Below, in pieces: positions 7,418 to 14,493 of a DNA stretch of 41,701 bases. The DNA lies in NCBI GenBank assembly GCA_964646755.1, contig CAZYIE010000030.1, positions 1-41,701 of the forward strand. Reading direction: 5' to 3'. Each line of letters begins with the position of its first letter. Position 1 is the first letter of the stretch. Source of the stretch: MVRV01 sp964646755 (GTDB lineage Bacteria; Desulfobacterota; Syntrophia; Syntrophales; Smithellaceae). The notes under the pieces are model-generated. The model was not told where the DNA came from and ran no database searches. It saw only the letters and a list, made by a program, of their open reading frames with translations. Made by a program: the position numbers and the translations under genes.

Positions 7418-8725
7418 ATGTTCTATAATGAAGAATTTGAAACCCTGCCCCGTGAAGCACTTCAAGCACTGCAAATAAAAAGGCTGCAACAAGTCCTGCA
7501 ACGCGTTTATCATACTGTCGGACATTACAAAAAATCTCTCGATGCCGCAGGGATCAAACCAGACGACATCAAATCGCTTGCCGACCTGCACAAGCTTCCC
7601 TTCATAACGAGACAAGACTTACAGAACAATTATCCGTTTGGTTTGTTTGCCGTTCCGATGAGCAGCGTAGTCCGGCTGCATGCCTCCTCTGGCACCAGTG
7701 GACGTTCTACCGTATTTGGTTATACCAAGCGTGATGTGGAAACATGGTCAGAATTAATGGCGCGCAGTCTTGTTGCCGCCGGGCTCACCAAAAATGATAT
7801 CATTCACAATGCTTTCGGCTACGGACTGTTCACCGGAGGCTTAGGTCTGCATTTCGGAGCGGAAAAAATTGGAGCCAGCGTCATTCCGATGTCCGGCGGT
7901 AACTCCAAAAGACAAATTATGATCCTGCAGGATTTCGGGCCAACCGCCATTTGCTGCACACCTTCCTATGCGCTGCATCTGGCCGAGCAAGGTTCAGCTC
8001 TCGGCGTGGACATGAAAGCATTAAAACTGCGCGTCGGCATCTTCGGGGCGGAACCATGGAACAAGGCTATGTGTGATGAGATCGAAACAATCTATGGAAT
8101 CACCGCACTGGATATTTTCGGCCTTTCGGAAGTCATGGGACCCGGTATCGCCATGGAATGCCTGGAGGGCCGCAATGGGATGCACATTTTCGAAGATCAT
8201 TTTCTGGTCGAAACAATCAACCCTCAAACGGGTGAAGTATTGCCCGAAGGGGCCGAAGGTGAGCTTGTCTTCACCACTCTTACCAAAGAAGCTTTCCCTT
8301 TAATCCGTTACCGCTCCGGCGATATATCGCGTCTGATTACCGAGCCTTGCCGCTGCGGCCGCAGTCATATTAAAATGGAAAGAGTGTTAAAAAGAAGCGA
8401 CGATATGCTGATCATCCGAGGCATCAATGTTTTTCCCGCGCAAATTGAAGCCATTTTGACCGACATTGAAGGACTGGAACCTCGCTATCAGCTTATTGTG
8501 GACAAAAGCGGCGCTCTGGATTCTCTGGAACTACGAGTAGAAGTCAGCGAAAAAACATTCAGTGAATCCGGCAGCGTCAAGGCATTGCAGAAAATCGAAA
8601 AAAGAATTGTCAAAGATATGAAAGATTATCTGGGTGTTGCCGCCCGGATCAAACTTGTCGAACCCAATACATTGCAGCAAGCCAAAGGCCCGGTTGCCAA
8701 GGTCATTGATAACCGCCGCATATAA
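7418..8725 (+). CDS. paaK: Phenylacetate-CoA ligase (PaaK family)
   Basis: A 435-residue adenylate-forming enzyme of the short PaaK type. It shows the AMP/ATP-binding loop HASSGTSG (88-95), the acceptor motif ALDIFGLSEVMGPG, the YRSGDIS hinge region, a CRCG pair and the C-terminal KGPVAKVIDNR with the catalytic lysine of the AMP-binding_C domain. It activates phenylacetate or a related aryl acid with ATP and CoA in the cytoplasm. The ATG follows AAAGGGAGG. The ACT-domain gene 27 bases downstream is a common companion of paaK in anaerobes. The actual substrate may be phenylacetate, indoleacetate or another arylacetate. Confidence 0.92.
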   Translation: MFYNEEFETLPREALQALQIKRLQQVLQRVYHTVGHYKKSLDAAGIKPDDIKSLADLHKLPFITRQDLQNNYPFGLFAVPMSSVVRLHASSGTSGRSTVFGYTKRDVETWSELMARSLVAAGLTKNDIIHNAFGYGLFTGGLGLHFGAEKIGASVIPMSGGNSKRQIMILQDFGPTAICCTPSYALHLAEQGSALGVDMKALKLRVGIFGAEPWNKAMCDEIETIYGITALDIFGLSEVMGPGIAMECLEGRNGMHIFEDHFLVETINPQTGEVLPEGAEGELVFTTLTKEAFPLIRYRSGDISRLITEPCRCGRSHIKMERVLKRSDDMLIIRGINVFPAQIEAILTDIEGLEPRYQLIVDKSGALDSLELRVEVSEKTFSESGSVKALQKIEKRIVKDMKDYLGVAARIKLVEPNTLQQAKGPVAKVIDNRRI

Positions 8726-8752
8726 TAAAAGACATAAGGAGGAAGTTACAGC

Positions 8753-9184
8753 ATGAAAGTTGAACAAATATCAATATTTTTAGAGAATAAACCAGGCTCG
8801 CTGGAACATGCCACACGCATTCTTAAAGAAGCCGCTATTAATATTCGCACCCTCTCTCTTGCCGAAACTACCGATTTCGGCATTTTGCGACTGATCGTTA
8901 ATAACGTAGAAAAAGCTAATAAAGTGCTGAAAGAAAACGGTTTCCGAGTTAATAAAACGGTTGTGGTAGCCGTTGAAGTACCGGACAAACCGGGCGGACT
9001 GCACTCTATTATGGAAGCCCTGACCAAAGAGAGCATCAATGTAGAATATCTTTATGCCTTTGTAGAAAAAAGCGGAGAGAACGCCGTCATCATCTTCCGT
9101 TTTGATAATCCCGAAAAAGCCATCGAAGTGCTGACGAAGCATAAGTTTACGGTGGTGCCGGGAGAGAAGCTGTACGACTTCTGA
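8753..9184 (+). CDS. Tandem ACT-domain protein, PaaK partner
   Basis: A 143-residue protein made of two ACT domains (about 1-65 and 70-143), each starting with the beta-strand/KPG-loop pattern (FLENKPGSLEHATRIL and VEVPDKPGGLHSIMEAL). No catalytic domain is attached. Stand-alone tandem ACT proteins bind amino acids or other small ligands and often sit directly behind paaK, where they are thought to regulate or sense aromatic amino-acid breakdown. A strong AAGGAGG precedes the ATG. Cotranscription with paaK is likely. The ligand is unknown. Confidence 0.88.
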   Translation: MKVEQISIFLENKPGSLEHATRILKEAAINIRTLSLAETTDFGILRLIVNNVEKANKVLKENGFRVNKTVVVAVEVPDKPGGLHSIMEALTKESINVEYLYAFVEKSGENAVIIFRFDNPEKAIEVLTKHKFTVVPGEKLYDF

Positions 9185-9190
9185 TGACGT

Positions 9191-9298
9191 CGTAAAACGG
9201 TCATATACATCGTTCCACTTCAGCCTCAGTCGCTGCGGTGTACATAAAGTACGCCTCACTTCTGCGGCTTCGCGCGCCTTGTCTCTGGCCGTTTTACG
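9191..9298. repeat. MITE-like palindromic intergenic repeat
   Basis: Ten-base terminal inverted repeats (CGTAAAACGG at 9191-9200, CCGTTTTACG at 9289-9298) bound a roughly 108-bp unit without coding capacity. Inside, a near-palindrome GGTGTAC-ATAAA-GTACGCC and two CTGCGG-type stretches suggest further folding. It lies immediately after the ACT-domain stop and is non-autonomous by appearance. Only one copy is visible here; a genome-wide copy count would decide whether it is a dispersed family. Confidence 0.6.
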
Positions 9299-9355
9299 GC
9301 GCCATCTCCATTTTATTCCTAAACCAATATAAAGGTCACCTGTTAGCCAACAATT

Positions 9356-9994
9356 ATGAATATCACAGATGATTATATACATGATATCTGCTTAGCAGTC
9401 TCCAAGCTGATGAAAACACTGTCCTCCTTTGAACAAGAGATTATGAACTCCTTGTCAAGAATGACGAAGACCAGCAACCCAACAGAGCAGACGAACCAAG
9501 TGAAGAACATCTTATCACAATTGATACCGAGGGATGCCATTGCAGGAGCCATCCTTCAGATTGCCTTCATCAGCATGCGGCTTTTTCCAAAGACAGAAAG
9601 CAAGAACGATACAGTCGCTTTCTTAGAGAGAAGAGTTAATGAGTCTGTCAGGAGTAAAAAAGAATATTCCTATCCACACAGTCACTGCGTTGGAAGAGAA
9701 ATTATCGGCATTCCCATTGGACTACTGATATTTGCAGCAAGAAATTTATATAATCATCAGGATGAGCATGTTAATCAGTTACAATATTACAACAAGATTA
9801 TCTTTGAAGCTTTGGATCACTCTTTCGGAAAGATTGGAACAACAGGTCTAGGCTTTGATTTATATTCGGATAAGCCAACAATGTACTCCTATTCAGTCGT
9901 CATGTTGCTCGGATGGACTTACACAGTGGATACGCCGGATCCCATCTTCACATTTCGAGATGACTTGAAGAGCATTATGAAAATAACCGATTAA
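9356..9994 (+). CDS. Hypothetical protein of unknown family
   Basis: A 212-residue open frame with lower GC than the paaK genes before it. The sequence is mostly helical, with a hydrophobic stretch (about 62-75, IAGAILQIAFISMRLF) and another near 122-133 (GIPIGLLIFAARN) that looks amphipathic rather than a clear membrane span. There is no signal peptide, no recognisable catalytic motif and no good Shine-Dalgarno before the ATG. It follows the palindromic repeat directly and precedes a lipoprotein and a higBA locus, so it belongs to an accessory stretch. I do not recognise the family. The length of the frame and its amino-acid composition support a real gene. Confidence 0.55.
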   Translation: MNITDDYIHDICLAVSKLMKTLSSFEQEIMNSLSRMTKTSNPTEQTNQVKNILSQLIPRDAIAGAILQIAFISMRLFPKTESKNDTVAFLERRVNESVRSKKEYSYPHSHCVGREIIGIPIGLLIFAARNLYNHQDEHVNQLQYYNKIIFEALDHSFGKIGTTGLGFDLYSDKPTMYSYSVVMLLGWTYTVDTPDPIFTFRDDLKSIMKITD

Positions 9995-10077
9995 CGATTT
10001 GCCATAGTCAATGACCAATACATTCAGCTTTGGTATTATACAACATTTATGATATTTCGAAAAAAAGAGGACAAAAA

Positions 10078-10776
10078 ATGAAAAAATACATAATAGGCAT
10101 TTTATTTCTTTTGATTGGTTTGGTATTGACTTCATGCTCTGCCAACGGCACGCAAGTGCTTGCCAAGCAACTCAGACCTACCGAATTGATTAAAACCTTT
10201 AATACCAATCCTCCAAACCTTGCTGCACGGTCAAAGTGTCCATCGTCTCCATCGATCAAAATTGTCAATGCAGAGATAAATGATCAAAATCATACTTATT
10301 ATACATGGTGGCCAAACGAGGTATATATAACACCAAATAAATTAATGGACGACATTGTCATCTACATGAGTGACGCTTTTAACCGGACAGGGATAAAAAC
10401 AGATCAGAACTCCACTAATATCATCAAAGTTTCAATGGAGGAAATGACGTCTTCGTATAGTTTTTTAAATTTTAGCGCAAATACTCAGTTAAAAATCATG
10501 CTTCCTGAAAAGCAATTCACAAAGATTTATAGCCATTCTGATTCAACCCCGCATGGCCCCCATATGGCAGTAGCATATACTATCCATGAGATTACATGGA
10601 AGATGATAAACGATCCCTTTCTGCAAAATTATATTCTTTGCGCTAACGAGGGCACTAAGGACGAATCACCTACCAGAGAGACTGCGCTAGATATTCTCAA
10701 AAAAAGATATGCGAAAGGCGAAATCACGAAGGATCAATTTGAACAGATGAAGAAAGATATCCAAGATATTCCTTAG
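10078..10776 (+). CDS. Lipoprotein with C-terminal SHOCT domain
   Basis: A 232-residue predicted lipoprotein. The ATG at 10078 follows AGAGGAC; an in-frame upstream start would add 16 residues before the signal peptide and is rejected. The signal peptide (KKYIIGILFLLIGLVL) ends in the lipobox LTSC. The mature part contains a conserved-looking block around 70-165 (YYTWWPNEVYITP, DAFNRTGIKTD, FLNFSANTQLKIML) of unknown fold. The last 30 residues (ALDILKKRYAKGEITKDQFEQM) are a SHOCT domain, a short oligomerisation module often at the C-terminus. It faces the periplasm or the outer membrane. No functional assignment is possible. Confidence 0.75.
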   Translation: MKKYIIGILFLLIGLVLTSCSANGTQVLAKQLRPTELIKTFNTNPPNLAARSKCPSSPSIKIVNAEINDQNHTYYTWWPNEVYITPNKLMDDIVIYMSDAFNRTGIKTDQNSTNIIKVSMEEMTSSYSFLNFSANTQLKIMLPEKQFTKIYSHSDSTPHGPHMAVAYTIHEITWKMINDPFLQNYILCANEGTKDESPTRETALDILKKRYAKGEITKDQFEQMKKDIQDIP

Positions 10777-10857
10777 CATTATCAACTTTTTATTTTTTGA
10801 GGGGACATAACACCTATTTCCGGCAATTAGGAACAGCATCCTATTTTGAAATTCACC

Positions 10858-10886
10858 TTGACGGTTGTAAACAAATTGTTTATATT
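10858..10886 (+). promoter_or_regulatory. higBA promoter with palindromic operator
   Basis: TTGACG (10858-10863) and TATATT (10881-10886) are spaced 17 bases apart, directly in front of higB (ATG 10894). A perfect inverted repeat TAAACAA-A-TTGTTTA (10868-10882) fills most of the spacer and overlaps the first bases of the -10 box. This is the position expected for autorepression by the HigA helix-turn-helix protein. The short distance to the ATG implies a very short leader. Confidence 0.75.
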
Positions 10887-10893
10887 ATCCTTC

Positions 10894-11175
10894 ATGATTA
10901 AATCGTTTGCTGATTCGGAAACAGAACGTTTTTATACCACCGGAAAAACCAGACGTTTTCCGCCAGACGTTCTGAAACGTGCCATAAAAAGGTTGACCCA
11001 GCTTGATGCGGCGACACTTATTGACGATTTGCGCATGCCGCCGTCAAACCGACTGGAAGCGTTGACTGGAGATCGCACGGGAAAATGGAGCATCCGCATC
11101 AACGACCAGTGGCGCCTCTGTTTCCGGTTTAATAACGGTGAGGCTTACGATGTTGAAATTGTCGATTATCACTGA
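10894..11175 (+). CDS. higB: HigB-type toxin (RelE superfamily mRNA interferase)
   Basis: A 93-residue protein typical of HigB toxins: the N-terminal IKSFADSETERFY segment, the central LDAATLIDDLRMPPSNRLEALTGDRTGKWSIRIND core and the C-terminal RLCFRFNNGEAYDVEIVDYH strand. HigB cleaves mRNA at the ribosome. I use ATG 10894 rather than a TTG 48 bases upstream, because it matches the family length and lies just downstream of the promoter. The toxin gene precedes the antitoxin gene, the standard higBA order, with 12 bases between them. Confidence 0.9.
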   Translation: MIKSFADSETERFYTTGKTRRFPPDVLKRAIKRLTQLDAATLIDDLRMPPSNRLEALTGDRTGKWSIRINDQWRLCFRFNNGEAYDVEIVDYH

Positions 11176-11187
11176 GGAGGTAACACC

Positions 11188-11487
11188 ATGAATACAAAAA
11201 ACAATCTGCCGCCGGTTCATCCTGGTGAATTTCTCAAAGAGATCTTGGATGATCTTGGCATGTCTCAGGCCGGATTTGCCCACGCCATCGGTCTTTCGCC
11301 AATGAGGATTTCTCATATCGCCAAGGGAAAGCGCCCCGTCAACGCTGAAATGGCACTGCTATTTGGCAAGGCTTTTGGCCAGTCGCCACAATACTGGATC
11401 AACCTACAGGCGTCTTACGATCTGAAAACTGCGGAAAAGACTATCAGGCGAAGGCTGGCCGAAATTACTGAACTTGTGCATGCGTAA
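11188..11487 (+). CDS. higA: HigA-type antitoxin (HTH)
   Basis: A 99-residue antitoxin with the signature PVHPGEFLKEILDDLGMSQ, followed by an XRE-type helix-turn-helix (about 28-75, AGFAHAIGLSPMRISHIAKG) and a C-terminal toxin-binding helix. It neutralises HigB and probably represses the operon through the palindrome at 10868-10882. The gene has a strong GAGGAGGT ribosome-binding site, consistent with antitoxin excess over toxin. Confidence 0.92.
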   Translation: MNTKNNLPPVHPGEFLKEILDDLGMSQAGFAHAIGLSPMRISHIAKGKRPVNAEMALLFGKAFGQSPQYWINLQASYDLKTAEKTIRRRLAEITELVHA

Positions 11488-11502
11488 AGGAAGGAATAAA
11501 CG

Positions 11503-11571
11503 GAAGCAATCAAGAGCTTTAGGGGCAAGCTCAAATGGCGTGGGAGGCTGGATGAATTAAAGAAAAAAACA
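11503..11571 (+). pseudogene. Possible antitoxin C-terminal remnant
   Basis: Downstream of higA a short open stretch without a start codon reads EAIKSFRGKLKWRGRLDEL. This resembles the C-terminal tails of VapB/AbrB-like antitoxins (RGxxxWxGxLDEMR). A stop codon precedes it directly, so it cannot be translated on its own. It may be the scar of another toxin-antitoxin gene. The resemblance is short and judged by eye. Confidence 0.25.
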
Positions 11572-11620
11572 CCCGCTAACAATCGAAAGAAAGGCGTTAC
11601 CGGGCGCAAGATAATCAATG

Positions 11621-11941
11621 TCATGTCACTGTTAAAGGTTTCCCGCACTCCTTACACTTGCCATCCGGACCGATAACACCGATACACGCGCCGTCGCCGC
11701 ATAATACTCTTTTCTCCCAATCGTCGTCGCAATCCGCGTCCGCTGGCGGCACTGGTTTTTGTTCATCTGCGATTGAAGTTTGCGGACTGCTTGCGCTGTG
11801 TCCTTCAGGAAAGTCACCTTCATACACTTTGCCGCATTCTTTACACTTGCCGTCGGCTCCGACGGTGCCGATACAAGACTCATCGCTGCACAGGATTCGT
11901 TTTTCCCAATCTTCATTTTCATCAAAAATGATTTCTTCCAT
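11621..11941 (-). CDS. Duplicated zinc-ribbon miniprotein
   Basis: A 106-residue acidic protein consisting of two near-identical units (about 11-38 and 74-101), each reading DWEKRxLCxDxxCIGxxGxDGKCKECGK with four cysteines (18/23/33/36 and 81/86/96/99), separated by a Ser/Pro/Ala-rich linker. The units look like small zinc ribbons. The ATG at 11941 follows GGAG. It stands alone on the minus strand between two toxin-antitoxin loci. No function is known to me; a protein-binding adaptor is one possibility. Confidence 0.75.
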   Translation of the reverse strand: MEEIIFDENEDWEKRILCSDESCIGTVGADGKCKECGKVYEGDFPEGHSASSPQTSIADEQKPVPPADADCDDDWEKRVLCGDGACIGVIGPDGKCKECGKPLTVT

Positions 11942-11994
11942 GCTTTCTCCGAACTATATTTATAGTGGCTTTATTTATAGCTTTAATTTTTTAT

Positions 11995-12258
11995 TTACAA
12001 ATAAACATTTTTCCGATGCCTGATCGAAAGAATAAAGATTTTATGTTCTACTGTCGCCAATCTGTAAACAATTCGATAAGTACTTACCCGCAAAGAAAAT
12101 TCTCCTTTGTGATTACCAACCAATGGCTTGCCTGCTCGCGGTTCAGCAGCCAACGATTCAATTTTATTAATGATACGAGTCAAGAGCTTTTTATCAGAAT
12201 AAAAAAGCTTATCGGCATCAGATTCGGCTTGGAGAGAGAATTCTATCTGATATTTCAT
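11995..12258 (-). CDS. RelE/ParE-family toxin
   Basis: An 87-residue RelE-superfamily protein with the N-terminal YQIEFSLQAESDADKL strand-helix, the central RAGKPLVGNHKGEFSLRVSTYRIVYRL sheet and the C-terminal ILSIRHRKNVY that carries the basic residues used by RelE-type RNases. The start ATG overlaps the antitoxin stop codon by four bases (ATGA), as expected for translational coupling in antitoxin-toxin operons. Whether it is a ribosome-dependent RNase or a ParE-like gyrase poison cannot be told from sequence, though the spacing favours RelE. Confidence 0.88.
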   Translation of the reverse strand: MKYQIEFSLQAESDADKLFYSDKKLLTRIINKIESLAAEPRAGKPLVGNHKGEFSLRVSTYRIVYRLATVEHKIFILSIRHRKNVYL

Positions 12259-12527
12259 AAAAGATTATATTTTTCTTTAATTGTCGCCAGGGAAACTGTT
12301 TTGCCCCGCTTAACTTGCTCATTGGCTCTGGCAATGGCTTCTTTTTCCTCTTTATTGGTGAGTATATCCAGTGTTTCTAATAGGCCTGCAAATTCATCCG
12401 AGCTAAGGATTACAGCTTCACTGACACCATTTTTAGTTATAGTAAAACGATCGTATTTTTCTTCCACCGCTTTGATAATAACCGATAAATTTTTCTTTGC
12501 TTCAGCCAGGGGCACTGTTTTATTCAT
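12255..12527 (-). CDS. Phd/YefM-type antitoxin
   Basis: A 90-residue antitoxin with the Phd/YefM N-terminal DNA-binding fold (TVPLAEAKKNLSVIIKAVEEKYDRFTITKNG, then AVILSSDEFAGLLETLDIL) and a charged C-terminal toxin-binding tail. AGGAG lies upstream of the ATG. Expression should be autoregulated through the perfect palindrome that contains its -10 box (12543-12568). Confidence 0.92.
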   Translation of the reverse strand: MNKTVPLAEAKKNLSVIIKAVEEKYDRFTITKNGVSEAVILSSDEFAGLLETLDILTNKEEKEAIARANEQVKRGKTVSLATIKEKYNLL

Positions 12528-12542
12528 ATATTCATCTCCTTA

Positions 12543-12583
12543 ATATAGACTATAATTATAGTCTATATATTACGATCATGCAA
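12543..12583 (-). promoter_or_regulatory. Antitoxin promoter embedded in a 26-bp perfect palindrome
   Basis: On the minus strand TTGCAT (12578-12583) and a consensus TATAAT (12555-12560) are 17 bases apart. Positions 12543-12568 form a perfect 26-bp palindrome with half-site ATATAGACTATAA, so the -10 box sits in the centre of the operator. Binding of the YefM-like antitoxin would directly block RNA polymerase. Confidence 0.85.
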
Positions 12584-12591
12584 TAAATTTT

Positions 12592-14034
12592 TTAGCCTTT
12601 TATACAAGAAATAGCCTTCAGTTTTGCCACTTTTTCAGCAATTCCCGCTTCATGCATCACCTGCACAACATCATTCAGATTTTTATACGCCTCCGGCATT
12701 TCTTCGCCCAAAGTTCCCCGGCTTCCGGCCATGACCAACACTCCCTGATCGGCCATCTCGCGGCTGATGGAGCGGCCCCGGCTAAACTTTGTTGCCTGCG
12801 TGCGGCTCATCAGCCTGCCCGCGCCGTGACAAGCTGAACCAAATGTTTCTTCCATTGCCCTGGGCTGACCGGCGAGCACATAAGATCCTCTGCCCATATC
12901 TCCGGGGATCAGCACCGGCTGTCCAACACGGCGATATCGTGCCGGCACTGCCTCATGCCCGGCAGGATAGGCGCGTGTGGCCCCTTTACGGTGAACACAA
13001 AGCTTTTTTCTGATGCCGTTGATAGTAAATTCTTCGATTTTAGCAATATTATGACAAACGTCATAGACCAGCCTCATACCCAGCTCCCGCGGCGCCAGCC
13101 GCAACGTCTTTTCAAATATTTCCCGTGTACGGTGCATCAGCAATTGCCGGTTAGCCCATGCGTAATTGGCCCCACAGGCCATCGCGGCCAGATAATTGCG
13201 TCCCCGCTGTGAACTCAGATAGGCACAAGCCAATTGTCGGTCGGGCAGTGCAATGCCCGTTTCCTGCGCATACTTAACCATCAAAGCCAGATAATCATCG
13301 CAAATCTGATAACCCAGGCCGCGTGAACCGCTGTGGATCATAATAACGATTTGGCCCTTACACAATCCGAAAGCCTGTGCCGCAGTTTCATTAAATATTT
13401 CCTGCACAACTTCAATCTCCAAAAAATGATTCCCGGAACCAAGCGTTCCCAGCTGTTGCTTTCCTCGCTCTAAGGCGCGCGCCGATACCAGCGAAGGATC
13501 AGCATCCGATAGGGCGCCTCCGTCTTCGGTTGTCTCCAGGTCTTCGAGTGACCCAAATCCGGCTTTCACCGCCCACCGTGAGCCCTCTTCCAGAACCTTT
13601 TTTTGATCTCTACTTGATAATTTGACCTGCCCTGTGGAACCGACACCGGATGGAATATGATTATACAACGCCTTTGTTAAATCACTGATTTTGTCTTGAA
13701 CATCAACCAGGGATAAATTTGTGGCCATCAGACGGCAACCACAGTTGATATCGTAGCCGACACCACCGGGTGAAACGATGCCTTCATCCAGATCGAATGC
13801 CGCCACGCCGCCTATGGGAAAACCATATCCCCAGTGAATATCCGGCATGGCCAGGGAATAATTTACAATACCGGGCAGATGGGCAACGTTCACCACCTGC
13901 TTGGTGCTTTCATCACTTCTCAGGAGGTCGCGGATTTTTTCATTGGCGTAAATAACCCCGGGAACTTTCATGTCCCCGGTTTGGGGAATCAGCCAGCGGT
14001 TATCGTCTATTTTTTCAAGCTTAATATCAGACAT
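12592..14034 (-). CDS. rtcB: RNA-splicing ligase RtcB
   Basis: A 480-residue RtcB, full length for the family. It joins RNA 2',3'-cyclic or 3'-phosphate ends to 5'-OH ends using GTP and Mn2+. Visible signatures are GVGYDINCGCR with the metal-binding cysteine, LGSGNHFLEI and HSGSRGLGYQ with metal histidines, and SACHGAGRLMSRTQA containing the histidine that becomes guanylylated. The ATG at 14034 follows AAGGGTG and overlaps the end of the archease gene by 8 bases, implying translational coupling. In bacteria RtcB repairs or splices cleaved tRNAs and rRNAs, fitting a window rich in RNase toxins, although that link is only an inference. Confidence 0.95.
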   Translation of the reverse strand: MSDIKLEKIDDNRWLIPQTGDMKVPGVIYANEKIRDLLRSDESTKQVVNVAHLPGIVNYSLAMPDIHWGYGFPIGGVAAFDLDEGIVSPGGVGYDINCGCRLMATNLSLVDVQDKISDLTKALYNHIPSGVGSTGQVKLSSRDQKKVLEEGSRWAVKAGFGSLEDLETTEDGGALSDADPSLVSARALERGKQQLGTLGSGNHFLEIEVVQEIFNETAAQAFGLCKGQIVIMIHSGSRGLGYQICDDYLALMVKYAQETGIALPDRQLACAYLSSQRGRNYLAAMACGANYAWANRQLLMHRTREIFEKTLRLAPRELGMRLVYDVCHNIAKIEEFTINGIRKKLCVHRKGATRAYPAGHEAVPARYRRVGQPVLIPGDMGRGSYVLAGQPRAMEETFGSACHGAGRLMSRTQATKFSRGRSISREMADQGVLVMAGSRGTLGEEMPEAYKNLNDVVQVMHEAGIAEKVAKLKAISCIKG

Positions 14035-14473
14035 CGAAAATCACCCTTGCCACCCAACCTGCCTTTGTTTTGCTAATACTCAGGCTATGATAAGTAACCG
14101 CTTTAATTTCCATTTTTACCTGATGATTTTTGGGATTATAAGGCTCGCCGGACAATTGCGCAACAATATGATTTGTTGTTAATTCCATAGTCTCACAGCC
14201 GATTACTACCCATTTTTCTCCGTTGAATAAATAAAGGGCTTCGCGCAGAAAATTAATCAGCAAGTCTTCCAGGTCATTACCGGCAATTGTAATTCTTTTC
14301 TCTTCCAATGATTCCTGCATTGTTTGGACAAGAGATTTTCCCCAGTCACTATTCTGCTCCAGCATTATATTGAACAGAGCGGCAACACCATTGGCAAACA
14401 GCTCTTTTCTGCTTTTGCCGAATATTTCACAACCAATATCGGCGGTATGGTCTATCAGTTTGTATTTTTTCAT
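14027..14473 (-). CDS. Archease, RtcB activator
   Basis: A 148-residue archease: N-terminal YKLIDHTADIGCEIFGKS, central LEDLLINFLREALYLF and C-terminal KAVTYHSLSISKTKAGWVARVIFDV with the acidic residues that coordinate metal. Archease accelerates guanylylation and turnover of RtcB. It is placed directly upstream of rtcB and overlaps it. The upstream kinase gene ends 20 bases before its ATG, so the three genes probably share a transcript. Confidence 0.93.
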   Translation of the reverse strand: MKKYKLIDHTADIGCEIFGKSRKELFANGVAALFNIMLEQNSDWGKSLVQTMQESLEEKRITIAGNDLEDLLINFLREALYLFNGEKWVVIGCETMELTTNHIVAQLSGEPYNPKNHQVKMEIKAVTYHSLSISKTKAGWVARVIFDV

Positions 14474-14493
14474 TTTGGAAGTATAGCTGAATT

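Noticed and set aside
10797..10850. GGGGACATAACACC stretch as the end of a transposon
   Set aside because: It recalls dispersed transposase-flanking sequence, but no partner end or transposase is present.
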